DNA from: Cinclus cinclus | Taxonomy: Eukaryota; Chordata; Aves; Passeriformes; Cinclidae | Direction of reading: 5' to 3' | Length of the DNA: 64,000 nucleotides | NCBI RefSeq assembly: GCF_963662255.1 | Contig: NC_085067.1 | Span: forward strand, 8,894,148 to 8,958,147 | In this document: positions 13,261-26,000 of the stretch, in pieces | How positions within the stretch are numbered: the stretch's first letter is position 1 | Layout: each line of letters opens with the position of its first letter | Position numbers and translations under genes: made by a program | The notes under the pieces: generated by a model | The model's input: only the letters and a program-made list of their open reading frames with translations | Told to the model about the DNA's origin: nothing | Database searches by the model: none

Positions 13261-14937
13261 TTTTTTTTTTTTTTTTTGTCTCTAGGCAGGCAGCATGGCC
13301 CATTATGTAAAACAAGTAGAGACCCTGACACTGCAGATCAATAAATCTGAAAGAGCTGGCATACCTGGATCTTGTGTCATTTATATAATCCAGGATTCTT
13401 CAAAGTATATAATCTCACTCAATTTTGGAAATACTGTCTTCTGTCAGAGTTTAATTAATTTTGTACTCCCGGAGGTTGTAATTTTGATTGTCTAAAATAT
13501 TGGGCTTGGATATTATTTTTGGTGTTGTTATATTGCCACTGTCTCTTGATTTTTACACCATTATTGCTTATGACATAAACAAAAGTCCAGTCTTGGCTTT
13601 CCCCAAATTTTGGTTGTTTCAAGGTTGGTAATTTTTGTTCATTTACTCCCACCATTGTAGCACTCCCAAACTCTGGAAGGATCAACTTGTCTCCTCAGGA
13701 TCATCCAGTTCTTTGGAGGAAAAAAATTTCTCTTCTGAAGTTCTCCAGAAGTACTGTGAGCTGCAGAAGCAATGGCAGTGCTCCCAGTGCTCCCACACAC
13801 TGACAAAAAGGGGTGCTCTAGATTCTTACGAGAGACATTTCCTGGTTTTTTCTTCAAGACAAAATTGGGCAGAATAATCCTTTCTACTCTGAGGAGAAAA
13901 TTATTCATCAGTCAATAAATCCTCTTATGAAAACTTTGGTATTCCCAACCTTAGTGCAGCCAAGCTACCAAAACTGGAGCTGTGTTTACACCCCAGTGAT
14001 GGAGAATTACTCCTAGAAAACAACAGCTCCTTCCATGGAGAGCAATGTCTGATGTGTTTGTGAAAGAGCTTCCTGGCAAAATGCAACACCTCATACTGCC
14101 TATGAGGATTTGACTAATGAAAAAGAAAAATATACCCCAACATAATAATTCATGTTGTTTGACCCAAACCTCTTTGTAATACAGATCTTCAGGATCTTTT
14201 GCAGCTCCACGCTGTGCTCAAAACAGCAATAGCTCTCATTTGTATGATGAGCACAGCAAATCCTCCCCAAATTTTCTACTAACTCTGTGAACAAAGGATT
14301 AATTTTCTGAGACTCAACGTAGGTAAATTGATTTCATATCCATTTCAAAAATCGGTCTTTAAAAAATGGATTTTCAGTAATTACAGATATAGATATTTCA
14401 TACACTCAAAACTCTGAAATCCAAATTTTCTAAAATCAAGGCAACAGCCAGCAAAATTACAGGGCTGATTTATGAAAACTGTTACTGAACAACTGATTGT
14501 TAAAGGATATGATTGGTACGCTACATCCTATAGGCTCGTAGAACTATTTTTCAAAATGCTGAAGGCTAATGTCTTTTTCCTATTATTTAAAGGCTGATAT
14601 TACTGAACAGCCACTTGTCTTCAGCTGCTGTCAGTCTAGAAATACTGGAGTTGGACAACAAATATTTGATGTAAGAGCCAATCACAACCTACTTTACAAA
14701 GCCAAGATCTCATTGAAACTGTCTGTTTCATTTGTAGTTGAAACTATCAGAACGACTAAATGAAGCAGTTTAACGAAAGCAACAATTTATGTTTATTAAA
14801 AGACCAAAAACAGATTGGATAAAGACTCATGCTTCTCCATGGCAATCTAAGGGATACCTCGGCCAGTCACAGTCTTTCAGCAAAGGTGTGCACTGTGTTT
14901 CTTCTGACAGACTTCATCCTCCTACTGTAGTGAGGAG
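10927..14937. other. Intergenic DNA, no gene recognised
   Basis: About 4 kb of single-copy sequence. The purine-rich part around 11,200-11,350 is low in complexity. No exon, RNA gene or transposon is recognised apart from the pyrimidine microsatellite listed separately. The 125-127-codon antisense frames around 11,844-12,285 match nothing recognised. Confidence 0.5.
13223..13277 (+). repeat. (CT)n microsatellite followed by a T26 run
   Basis: About 14 CT dinucleotides run into an uninterrupted T tract of about 26 at 13,252-13,277, followed by GTCTCTAG. The pyrimidine tract plus AG mimics a 3' splice acceptor, but nothing downstream looks like an exon. Confidence 0.95.
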
Positions 14938-15100
14938 ATCACAGAATCATAGAAACACAGAATCATTAGATTGGAAAAGACATCCAAGAATCATTGAATC
15001 CAACTGTTGACCAATCTCCATCCTGTCAACCAGACCAGAGCACCGAGTGCTACATCCAGTTATTTGAGCTGGAAAAGAAACATCCTGTTGTTTCTTGAAC
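14938..15100 (-). mobile_element. CR1 LINE, 3'-end fragment, reverse orientation
   Basis: It begins with the reverse complement of the CR1 tail ('cacagaatcatagaaacaca', 'gattggaaaagacatccaag') and continues with 'accagagcaccgagtgctac'. It is the same subfamily as the + strand copy at 22,885, which carries 'gtgctctggtctggttgaca'. About 25 bp around 15,061-15,085 do not fit the consensus wording and may be an insertion. Confidence 0.85.
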
Positions 15101-15199
15101 ACGTGTTCTCCAGTACAGTTCAGCCTGGACTGTAAGTCCAGCCCATGCCTATTTGTACACTGAAAATTTTGCTTCAGATTATTCACATAGGTTCAAATA

Positions 15200-15347
15200 T
15201 TGAAATCCCTTGAAGTGTCTAAGGACAGGTTGAATGGGGCTTGGAGCAGCCTGTTCTAGTAGAAGGTGTCCCTACCCATGGCACAGGGTGGAGCAGAATG
15301 GTCTTTAAGGTCCTTCCCAATCAAACCAGTCTGGGATTCTATGAAAT
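15200..15347 (+). mobile_element. CR1 LINE, 3'-end fragment
   Basis: The copy includes 'aggacaggttgaatggggct', 'tggagcagcctgttctagta', 'ggtgtccctacccatggca' and a 'tgggattctatgaaatg' tail. It lies about 100 bp after a CR1 in the opposite orientation, so the two arose from separate insertions. Confidence 0.92.
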
Positions 15348-16587
15348 GGGATTTCTCATGGCAGCAAGGTTAAACAGATGTAGAATTGCTTTTCCCATAA
15401 CCTAGTTTTAAATGCTTGGTACTACACACCTCACAGCATACAGCAGCTTCCTGACTGCCATCCTGGGTGGAGGAGGCACCACAATTTTCCCCTGCAGCTG
15501 TGGTGCTGGGTACAAGCTGCACTGGAGGACCCCACAAACACCATTTAGCCCCTTGGGAGGCACTACGCACAGGAGCTATGATGCCTTCCCTTCTGGGCTA
15601 CCATTCATGCCCGTGACTGAGGGCAAGACAGACACACAAGGGTGGGCAGTGTCCCACAGTCTCAGAAATGCTGTGCCTGAAGCTGACATCACTTGTGAAA
15701 CCTCTGGAGAGCAGCTCAAAGTCTGCTGCATGGAAAGGCCTGTGCAAGCCCAGCTGCTGTGTTAAACCCCAGGCCAGGAGACAGCTGCACACTCTCTTTT
15801 CTGAGCTGTGCCTATTAGTATTGCATCCATTTGAAGTGCTGAGCCCAGTGACAATCGTATTTCACACTCCTGCATTGGTACTTCCCTTTATGTTAATATG
15901 TTAATAATAAATAAAGCAATAGGACTTTCTGCTAAAATCTCTAACATTTCTTCAGCAGTGCTATAAATATGGCTGTAAACTCTGAGCCTGTGAACTTGCT
16001 AGAAGACCACAGGAGTTAGTAAAGAAACCCCTCTATTCTGCTTTTCTGATTGATTAATTTTAATTGAAAAAAGGTCCCAACGTTTAGCTGCCAGAACACC
16101 ATTAGTGTGACCCAAGCAAAAGCAAAAGAAGAAAAGTCTTGGTGGGAGTTCTGCAAAGCTGATAAGATATTGAGACTCCATATGTTTAAGCATGGAGACA
16201 AATGCACGTATTAAATACCAATGAAGGAAGAAAAGAAGCTAAATCACTGAAATCTAAGTGTGTGAAATGTGAAAAGCAGAAAGGAAAATTGCAAATCAAT
16301 ACACAGGGAAACGAAAAGAGAATTGAGGATAAACCAAAAGCAGATAGAAGACAAGAAGAAAAAAAAACCTCCAACAGCCTACAAATTGGGATCTTGACAA
16401 GATAACATTGTCAGGGTAGTGAGTCATGTTCTGATTTTACATTTGGCTGAAATAATAAAGCCCTGTTAAGTTAGGATGTTAGAAAAAGTATTTCCTACTG
16501 GAAGTGTGTCTAGCATTTCCAAATTCTGGTTTGTTGTGATGTTCCCAGAGAAATTCAGTGCATGTGGTACCAGCCATTGGTTTATGG
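15348..16587. other. Intergenic DNA, no gene recognised
   Basis: About 1.2 kb between CR1 copies. The open frames here (117 codons at 15,412-15,765 is the longest) are not recognised. A purine-rich, A-rich stretch lies at 16,200-16,370. Confidence 0.5.
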
Positions 16588-16782
16588 TAAGGCCCTGGCA
16601 CAGGGTGCCCAGAGCAGCTGTGGCTGCCCCTGGATCCCTGGCAGTGCCCAAGGCCAGGTTGGGCAAGGCTTGGAGCAACCTTGGACAGTGGAAGGTGTCC
16701 CTGCCCATGGCAGGGGTGGAATGAGATGGGCTTTAAGGTTCTTTCCAACCCAAACCATTCTGGGATTCTATGATTCTATGAG
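16588..16782 (+). mobile_element. CR1 LINE, 3'-end fragment with intact tail
   Basis: One of the best-preserved CR1 ends in the window: 'cacagggtgcccagagcagc', 'ctggatccctggcagtgccc', 'ggaaggtgtccctgcccatg', 'cccaacccaaaccattctgg'. It ends in two 3' octamers ('attctatgattctatga'). It is severely 5'-truncated. Confidence 0.96.
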
Positions 16783-16794
16783 TGTGTAACAGCA

Positions 16795-16858
16795 GGACTA
16801 AATGATCTTTGACTAGATCTCTCTACCAACCTAACTTGTTCTATGGTTCTGTGGTGCT
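16795..16858 (+). mobile_element. Older CR1 3' tail
   Basis: The wording 'aatgatctttgactagatct', 'accaacctaacttg' and 'ttctatggttctgtgg' follows the final 60 bp of an older CR1 subfamily. It lies directly after the younger copy ending at 16,782, which may therefore have inserted into it. Confidence 0.6.
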
Positions 16859-19812
16859 CCAGGGATGGGACACAACTCTTCTGCAGCTCTGTGAAAGGGA
16901 CCTTGAAAGGCTGGTTCTTGATCCACCTACCACTGTAACTTTCTAAGGTGTGCAGTAAAGATCTATGTACCACTTTTTCATTATCTAATGGTCCATATTT
17001 GCTTATGATTAAGTTATTGCTGCTATGATGATTTGGAACAGACTACAGAAGCAATGGCCCCAAGCAAGAACCACTGCTTGCACAGTGCCCAGCAGTGAGA
17101 ACACAAGGATTACATCTGCCTCAAGGGGTTCATGATCCCCTCTGTCTGGTGTTGGAGACATCTGACCAACCCTTACAGCTAGAACTTGCTGTTTTCCTTT
17201 ATTATCTCACTGTGCCCTTACAAGCAATAATCCTCCCTCTCCTATTTTCCTCCCCTTCCCCTTCAATTATCCATGGCAATTTTTTTTTTAACAGAGAGAT
17301 TTTTTTTTTCTGAGAAATTACAAAATAAATTTCAGTCTAGGAAAACAAAAGCTGCATTGGTAAGTGAAAGAATAATTATAGCAAGTGGCATGGAGGACAG
17401 AAGAAAATGTCACATCAAGGGATTAAATTTTAAAAGGAAACAACCCAAGATAGGAAAAGGAGAAGATGAAAATAAAGTGCATCAGATCAGTAAAATCATA
17501 AACCAGTTTCTGTCCAATCAAACTCTTTCTTCAATGGACCTTGATGCTCTGTGTTTACCTATTTGGTGTTTTGTCTCATATGACAGTAGGTTAGACTCCT
17601 GGAAGTTTTATGGCTCAAAGGTCTCTGCCTGAAAAGAGGCAGAAAGTTTGCAAAGAGAAAGTGGTGAACTGGGCATGCATGGGAAGATGACTGGGGAAAA
17701 ATGGTGGAGTGATTATGGCTGGTGATGCTTAAATATGATATTTTAAACTTGTCTTGGTGATCTGGATGTCTATGAAAAATTCCATAGATTGTAACCAAAT
17801 TGTCTGACTCTGGAAACCTCGGCTCACTGTAGCCCTCTATGCCTGAGGCAGCCTGTCCTCAGAGCCACAGCCTTGGCTCACCTCTGCTCTTGTGAGCGGT
17901 GTTAAGGCACTTTGCAAACAGGGAAATTAATTCCATCCCTGTTTCCATGACCATCTGAGTGAAGAACAAATGACTGGAGTAATTTGCACACTATTATTCA
18001 TGACATGTGTCAGAACCAGAGCCAGAAAACAGATCATAAATCTCCTGATGTGGCTCTTCATCTGATTTTACAGTCCTGCTACAAGTTAAAGACAAAGAGA
18101 ATCTTGCAACTGAACCCATGAGGAGCAGACCCAGGATTTTCATAAGGATTCAGGGAAACAAGGAAGATATTATTCCCTGGAAAGCAGAATGCTGTCAGCA
18201 TGAGGTTCTGCTCTGTGCAGTGTTCCACCCCAGAATTGGGAAAATGGTGATCAAGATAGGATTTAAAGTCTAGTAAAACAGTGGGGATTTCTTCTTTGAC
18301 TTCCATGGTTTGTTTGTTCTTCAGTGCACTGGAAGAATTGCTACACGAACAAGATGTGTATGGAGATGGTGGGAATGATGAACAAGAGACAGGATATCAT
18401 AGAGCAGCTTCTCCACTGAAATGCAGTGTCTGAACTCAGCCTTTCCTCATGAATGAATAATGAAGTGGCCATGTTTTATTAGCTTTACTTAAAATTGTCT
18501 ACTAGTTCAACACTCTTTTGAGTGTTTTAACACTTCTACAATTTGCTGCAGCAATGATTTTTCTTTTTTGTTCTTTTCAGGATACAGGAGCCGAGCTGAT
18601 CTTGGTGTTTCAGTAATTATCTCTGTTAATGTGCATGAGGTAAAATTCCATCTGTGAAATGAATACTAGGTGAATATTTGACTCACACAAGTTTTATCAC
18701 ATGTATTTCTGGAGTAGGTGCATGCATTAATTGCTAAGATCTTGATTTTTTAAATAATCTTTCTTGTGTTCTTAGCTTTGTTGACCCTTTTTTTACCCAT
18801 TTCTGTGGTCAGTTCTGACAGTAGAAAACCTCAGAGTCAGGAGGAGCTCATCAGGAGATCACAAAGTGTCTTCACACATATGGTAAATCTTGTGCTGGTA
18901 AACTAGTGCTGGACTGGCAGCTTAATGAAAAGATTTCTTGTTCTGTCACCACCACGGTTCTGTGTAAGTTCAACATCTTCTGCTAAAAAGAGTAGCAATG
19001 CACTAATTGACACTGGTATGTTTAGTGTTTTGTCCTTAGGATCTTCATCCAAGTGACCCAGCCCCTCACTGGGAACTTTGCCTGCAGTATGACCATTGGA
19101 GCCAGAAATGATTTCTGCAATAATGATGTTTTCAGTAAAAATCTAAAGTTGACCAGCACTGATGCAAATCACTTACCTGCAGTGGCATTTCTTATGACAC
19201 TTTGCAACCATGACTCTTTGGGGCAGAGCAGGATTTATAATAACCTGCAAAAACTGGTTAGAATTGTTATTTAAAACCAAGAGGTGTTGCAGTTTTATTG
19301 TTAATATCAGGGGGGAACTACTTGCAAGGCTGTGCTTTGATTTTTCTTCTGTCTCCTGATAGAACAAGCTCACAGAAAAACTCACAACCCTCTCAAATTA
19401 CTTATTACAACTATGACTTATTCCAAAATCCACTTTGAGCATAGCTGAAAAGTGTAGTTAATACTGCTGCTGTAGTTTCTATCTTTTTCCATATAAAGTT
19501 AGGGCTTGATTTTATGTGCCATCCTCAGTGAGTATATCTTTGCATAGCTCTGTTGACATCAATAGTGCTATATTGATTTATACAGCTTGTGCCTCCCTCA
19601 TTATTATTTTTATTTTTTGTTCAAGAAGCATGGTGTATTTTCAAGTTTGTGGAAGATAAAAAGGGATTGCCTTCTCAGAACAGAATATATACAGTGTCTG
19701 CTGATGGGATATTTTAGATTTGGGCAAGCAAACAATGAGACATTATCAGTGAAGTTCTGTAAATATCAAGGCTGCTTGTACACTATCTGCAGAATATTAT
19801 CAGATTTGTAGG
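16859..19812. other. Intergenic DNA, no gene recognised
   Basis: Nearly 3 kb of AT-rich single-copy sequence with T runs near 17,280-17,310. There are no recognisable exons, RNA genes or repeats. The 119-codon frame at 17,273-17,632 is low in complexity at its start and unrecognised. Confidence 0.5.
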
Positions 19813-19996
19813 TTGGGCACAGGGTGCCCAGAGAAGCTGTAGCTGCCCCTTGGATCCCTGGCAGTGTCCAAGGTCAGGCTGGATGGGGCTTGGAGTGATC
19901 TGGAAGAGTGGAAGGCGTCCCTGCCTATAGCAGGGGGTGGAACTAGATAAGTTTTATGGTCATTTCCAACCCAAAACATTCCAGGATTTTTAATGG
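19813..19996 (+). mobile_element. CR1 LINE, 3'-end fragment
   Basis: The copy reads 'gggcacagggtgcccagaga', 'tggatccctggcagtgtcca', 'aggctggatggggcttggag' and 'catttccaacccaaaacatt'. It is more diverged than the copy at 16,588, and its terminal octamers are eroded. Confidence 0.93.
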
Positions 19997-22884
19997 TGCC
20001 TTTAGATTTCCAGTTATCTCAAATAGTTAGAAGGTTTTGGTGTCCCATGACACAAGGCTGCCAGACATGATTTGTTGTTACAAACCAACAAACTTGCTTT
20101 TCCAGAGATGGCTGAAATCTCCAGTTCTCCAAAACAAAGTGCAAAGTTGAGTGGTTATGAGCAAGATGCAAGAGAGCACAGGTAGAAGAGAAGAAAGACT
20201 GGAAAAAAATGTGATACAAAACCCAAGAGATGGGACGTCAGGAAAATATGTTCATTCCTTCCTGGAGGGAAATACTGCATCACTGTAGGAGCAGCAGCCA
20301 TACCACATCTTGCAAGACTGTGAGAAAACACCTCCACCCCTTGTCTCTCACTCATTTGCTCATGGACAGGCCCTTGGGTCTGAGTGCAGGAAGAGGTGAA
20401 GATAAGGCTGTAAATACACAATATAATCCAGAAAGGAAAGGATTTTACTGCCCTTTATATCTAGAGAATATGTCAAACCAGCTGAGGATGATCAAAGTCC
20501 TTTGCCTGAATCTCAGGGCACTCCTGTAAAGACAGGCTCTTCCTAGGCACTTTCATAGACATATGATCATGTATTCACTGTTACAGAGATTATACCAAGA
20601 ACAAGATAACCTCACCGTGTCTGTCATCGCCTTCCAGAAGAGATTCCAATGTGTCAGTACCCCACACAGCCAGGACAGGACTATCCTCCTCCAAGATCTC
20701 AGCACAGGTAAGCACATTGGCCAGGAAACTTCCTCAGTCCCCAAGTTCAGCACATGAAGTGTTAAAATAAGAGAAATAGAATAGATTTCTTCTCCCTCTG
20801 TTTTCTGGGATTTTCCATCAAAGTTCCTTCTCCCTTCTTCTCTGCACTGCACTTCAGATGGAAGCATCTGGATCGAAGAGAATTATCTCTAAACAACAAC
20901 TTGAGTTGTAGTACATTTTCAAAGACTCAGGTTTTATTAGTCACAGAAGACCTTGTAAAAGTTTGCTTGGGATCATTTTTAACAGCAACCAATAATCCTT
21001 CCCCCATCAGCCAATGAAAAACAACCCAAGCCTCCCCCCAACTCCTGCACAGATGTGTCTTACAGAAATATAACAAATCTGGAGACACATAAGTGACATT
21101 TTTGCCAAGCTAAGGGTTTTATCCACAATAACTTACACTAATGCAGCCCTAATTTCCTTCTGGAAGCTACCTGAGCATAAGCACATTTGATGCTCAGTTG
21201 GTGTTATGTTGTTTGGAGTAGTCAATAATTGCATTTGACTTCACATTGTACTTTTCTGTCCTGAGATTACTTCAGGCCAGAGGACACCTAGCTAGTCATG
21301 CTGTGAGCCCATACTCTTCTCTGCATGTTCTGTGTCAGACCACTGTTTCCATCAAAACACACCAATACAACATATTAAATAGCAAGCCCAGAAAATTCTC
21401 TCTCCCTTTCCATCTGGAGCAGCTGAAGAACCAGGCAGATTAAAAAGCAGTATTTCCTGCAGTGTAACTGGGTTAGCATCCAGGGTCATGTTCAGACTGC
21501 TAATCCAGAAGTTATCTTCAGCATGTCTTTAGTAATAACGAAAGACAATATATAGGGGAAAAGAGGCAGAGGATGACAGATTGATTCCAGGAATGTGTGT
21601 CCCGTAATTCTCATAAAACTCGAATGAAAGCTGAGCCCATTCAACAGCTTTAAAAATCAAGACAGTCTTATAAATGCCTAAGTGCAGATGAGGGACTTCA
21701 GGTACTCGGGTGTGCACATTTGGAACAGTTAGCTCAATTCTGATATCTGCACATGAACTCCAATAGAAGCCTTCATTGTTTTCATCAGCAGAATCACACT
21801 GATAAATGTGAGTAAATTATGGGATATTTCCTAATCAATCCTGACAAATAAAGATATTGTAGCTGCACTACTCTAATGCTGTTGAAAAATAGTGGGAAGG
21901 AATGAACTTCAGAAATGTAAACTTGAGTTGTCATTAAAAATCAATTTTCATGATAAATTTAATTCACATTTCAAAGAGAGCTGTGTAATATCAATAAAAA
22001 TGCTTTAATAATTGCTGTGCTGGCACACAGTACAGTGTAAGACATAAAGAGATATAAATTTTTTGTAACTTAGAAGATGGGGAACTAAACACTGTTTTTC
22101 AAAAGAAACCATTTCTCAGGGAGAAAAATGAATGTTGGAGGAGGATGTAATTCATTAGGGATTATACTCCACCCCTTTTCGCAAAGACTGCTCTGAAATT
22201 AAAACTTTCAGAGATCAGGTTTCTAATTTATTTGCAGACTTAAAAGGCCAGAAAAGACCAGGATCAGGTAGTCTGACCTTCTGGGTAACCCTGGCTATTA
22301 AATTTCATGTAGTTCTCTCTATATCATAACCTGTGTTGGGTTAAAACATAGTTCCTCTTAAACATTGATTTTAAATGGTGGGAAAAAAACATTTTTGTGT
22401 TCCTTTTACATGTTTTTTTGGTGAAGGTGGGAGAGAAGGGAATATGTAAATTGGTTGTTTCCTGTGACATATCAGCAGAACTGGTACAGCACACGGTAGA
22501 GCAATCTGAACTCAGCATCACTAAATTATAAACAGTTGGTGTTTCCTGGTAGTAAAGGATGACAAATTTTCAGGGCAGAGAAATATGCTACCTACTTAGC
22601 AATACACTTTGGTGAACGAATTTTGAAGGGACCAAAGGGCCAGTATACGCCCCTAAATATTTTAGTCACATTAAAAAAAATTCCCATGATCAAACTGTAA
22701 ACCTGAAATCTGAATTTCCCAAAGAAAATAATAGTTGTCTTGTTTACATGTAACTGAGGTCAGAATTTCATCCTAAAAGATCAGTCCACCTCATAGGATA
22801 CAAACTGAAGAACTGCAATTTGCAGTTTGTGCTTTGTTTCCACGGTGAATATAATTACCTGCCTTTCTCAGGAGTAAGTTCTTC
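19997..22884. other. Intergenic DNA, no gene recognised
   Basis: About 2.9 kb without a recognisable gene or transposon. The part at 21,830-22,080 is AT-rich, repeat-free and dense in homeodomain-type TAAT and ATCAAT words. It also has a short inverted arm pair, CTGTG and CACAG, around 22,015-22,030. It might be a conserved non-coding element, but that needs alignment. Confidence 0.5.
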
Positions 22885-23085
22885 TCAGAAAGGATGGTCA
22901 GGCATTGGGAAGGACTGCCCAGGAGGGTGGTGGCTTCATCCCTGGAGGTGTTGAAAGAACAACTGAACATGGTGCTCAGTGCTCTGGTCTGGTTGACAAG
23001 GCAGTGATCAGTCTAAGACTGGACCCAGTGATCCTGGAGATCTTTTACAGCCTTAATGATTCTGTGATTCTATTCTATGATTTAT
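22885..23085 (+). mobile_element. CR1 LINE, 3'-end fragment (second subfamily)
   Basis: The copy carries 'gggaaggactgcccaggagg', 'atccctggaggtgttgaaag', 'tgctctggtctggttgacaa' and ends 'aatgattctgtgattctatt'. The wording differs from the commoner copies and matches the reverse-oriented copy at 14,938. Confidence 0.92.
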
Positions 23086-26000
23086 TTTTTCTTTAAAGCT
23101 TGTTCTTGGTGAAAATTTTCTACTTGCTCCTCCACTAATGGGAATATTCATGGTTCTTCCAAACCCAGTGTGGTCTCCAAATTTTATAAACGTATGATAT
23201 TTTGGATATTAGATATTCAGTAAAACAGAGCTGCAGCACCAAATCTTCCAGGATATTCCACCCACCATGCCACAAACTTTGATCTTGCCATTTATCACCA
23301 TCCTTTATGGTTTCACAATCAATACAGATTTTTTTTAATCCACATAACTTGGAATCATGTTTTCAAATGAAGCTTCCTGAAACCCAGTGACACCCGCTTT
23401 ACCCTGTATTTATGAATGCTGCCGTTCACCAGTGTTCATGCAGTGGGATAAGGAATCTCAAGTAATTAGAAACACAGGTTTAGTCAGCTTAGGGTGTTTA
23501 TTAAGAAATCCCAAGGAACTAGCAGGATCCAAAAATTCTTGAGTTTGGCCATACGTAATAAGCATGCACAGCTTTATTGCTCATGACTGCCCTGTTCTCC
23601 AGGGACCATGCTTTCCTCTGCTGTAAATTACTAGAGACCCACACGAGTGAATAAATCAAGAGTCTGAAGTTCTTATCCCCTGCATGGTCTGATTTTTCTT
23701 GTTTTTTTTTCCCTGATAAAATTAGTCATAGGTACTTCAGAACTGTATTATAACCAACTAGAAAAAAAAAAGAAATATAGATGAATTAGTTTTTCATCTT
23801 TTCTGGGGAAACCTGAATTTCTGCTGTTGCCATACAGCTTTTTCTTAACCCCCCTCCCTTCCCAAGCTCCCAGATTTCCTGAATTCTAAGCTATTTCTAA
23901 GAAACAGCTGCCCATTACACATTTATTTCTACCAGCTACAAAAATCCAAACTTTTTCAGGACCAGTTAATTCACCAGTTTTTCATGTGCCCCCAATCTCC
24001 TGGTACCAGCGAGGATGGATACAGCATTGCTGCAAACACAGGAGGTAAAACACCAGAGAAGTGAACACAGGTTCAGGCGAGGGCCAGCCCTGACCCGGCA
24101 GATTGGATCAGGTTGATGGTCCAACAGTTCAGTCTCCTGTCTCCTGCTTTTAGAAATTGTTTTAGGTTCTGAGCCATTCAAATGTGTATCCCCCCAGCCA
24201 CTCTGTAACCAATATTCTGGGTACTTGGAGAGTTCTCATTATTCTGGACCTCAGAGCTGCCTCATGGCAGTGAGTTCCACTGACCGGGTTAGTTCCTTCA
24301 TTTGTGAAAGGAACAATTGTCTCTTCTCTGAGTATTTTCTCTTGAGGTTTATCTGGAAACTTGCCTGCCCCTGGGTTTCAACTAGCTACTTTTAGTACTG
24401 CCTTTATCTTTAGTTTTGAACTATTCAGGCTTTTTAAAGGCCACGGGTTTCTATTCTTCCTTGTTTGTTCTCTTTGGATGCTTCTTCTCCATAACTGTTT
24501 CTGCTTGCAACCACCTTCTAGGAAAACACCTTTTAAAACAGGTGCAGCCCTTAGCTAAGAAGCCAGACAATCCTCTCTGATAAGCAATACAATTTGGATA
24601 AAATCGGTTTAGTTTTATGGAACCATTTTAAATTCCTCTGCCATCCATGCAATCACCCTGGCTTTTATTTTGTATTAGAATTTTGGTTCTCATTATTTGC
24701 CATTCTCATAAGTGCACTGTACAAGCAGGGTGGAAACAACAAAAAGGCTCTTTTCCCCATTTCTCTTGTTTTTTCTGTGTTCTCAGATCAAACTCCTTCT
24801 AAGACAAAAATAATAGTCTGCAAGACAGACACTTTGCTATTTTAAAGTACTCAGCTCCTACAAGGATGATAACCTCACATTTGCCTCTGCTGAGATTCCT
24901 ATGTGGACTGAACTTAAAAATTCCATCTTTGGAGCTTAATGCCAAAGCACACTGCAAGTCACTCTTGCTGGAAGCAAGGTTCTTGCCATTTCCTCAAGCA
25001 ATGAATTATCTCCTGATATTCAAGTTAGTTCAAAATATCCTTTCCATTTAGCTATGCCAGGGGCTAGTCCTAAGAAAACGGCTTCTAGTATTTTTACAGT
25101 TGCAAATTTTATTTTGTTCCAATGCCTAATGGTGATATGGAAATTGCAATTGTTGCTTTTGGTCTCCGTTAGCCTTTCTGTCTTCATTATTTAGGAACAG
25201 AAAGCTTTTGATATCTGCCTCAAATTGTAAGATTATAGGTTTGTTATTACATGCTGGAGAAGTACCCTTTCTATGGGTGTTAATTACTGAGTATCCAGTT
25301 GAGTACACTAGTCATTAACCTCAAAACCAGTGACTCAGCAAGGTACTGAGTGTAAGAGGGGGAAAAAAAAAAAAGAGGGGAAAAAAAGCATGCTGTTTTC
25401 TCACACCAGATGCCAGGCAAGATGTATTTCTAGAGGAAAGCTAACAGGCAGCCTAAGAACAAATGTGCATGGAGGTCTGTGGTATTCTTTCTGCTATGAT
25501 GACTTGAAATACTCAGCTGGAGGCAAGAGCGCACTGGAGAAAGAACTTCCTGAGGATCTGTCTGATACTCTCAAATCAATTAAGGCTCGTGAAAATGCTC
25601 CTGCTGGATCACACCCAGGAAAGGGATAATACACCTGTATTGTACCCAAGAAGGTGACCTGTGATTTCTAATGCTTGACATAAATATTACACAGAACAAA
25701 TATGTTTTGCAATGGAGGATGAGTTAGATGGATGGGTTTTAATCTCAATTTTTTCCATAGACATGCAAGTCTGGGGATTTGTTTCCACAAAGAATGCAAA
25801 ATGAATCACATATTGTGTCTGTTATCCACATACATGCATTCAAGAAGAAAACAGACTGAGCAGACTTTCAGCCATGCAATGAATGTCTGCAGAAATGTAT
25901 CTGACTACAGGTCTCTTAAGTCACTTTAATGGTGATGGATATGCAGGAAACTATAATCAATTACTTTGCCCTGAAAATTACAGAGTTATTTTCAAAAAAC

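Noticed and set aside
24361..25051. Three + strand open frames lying end to end, considered as a frameshifted gene
   Set aside because: The frames are in three different phases, with translations that have no continuity or family resemblance. Likely chance in T-rich DNA.
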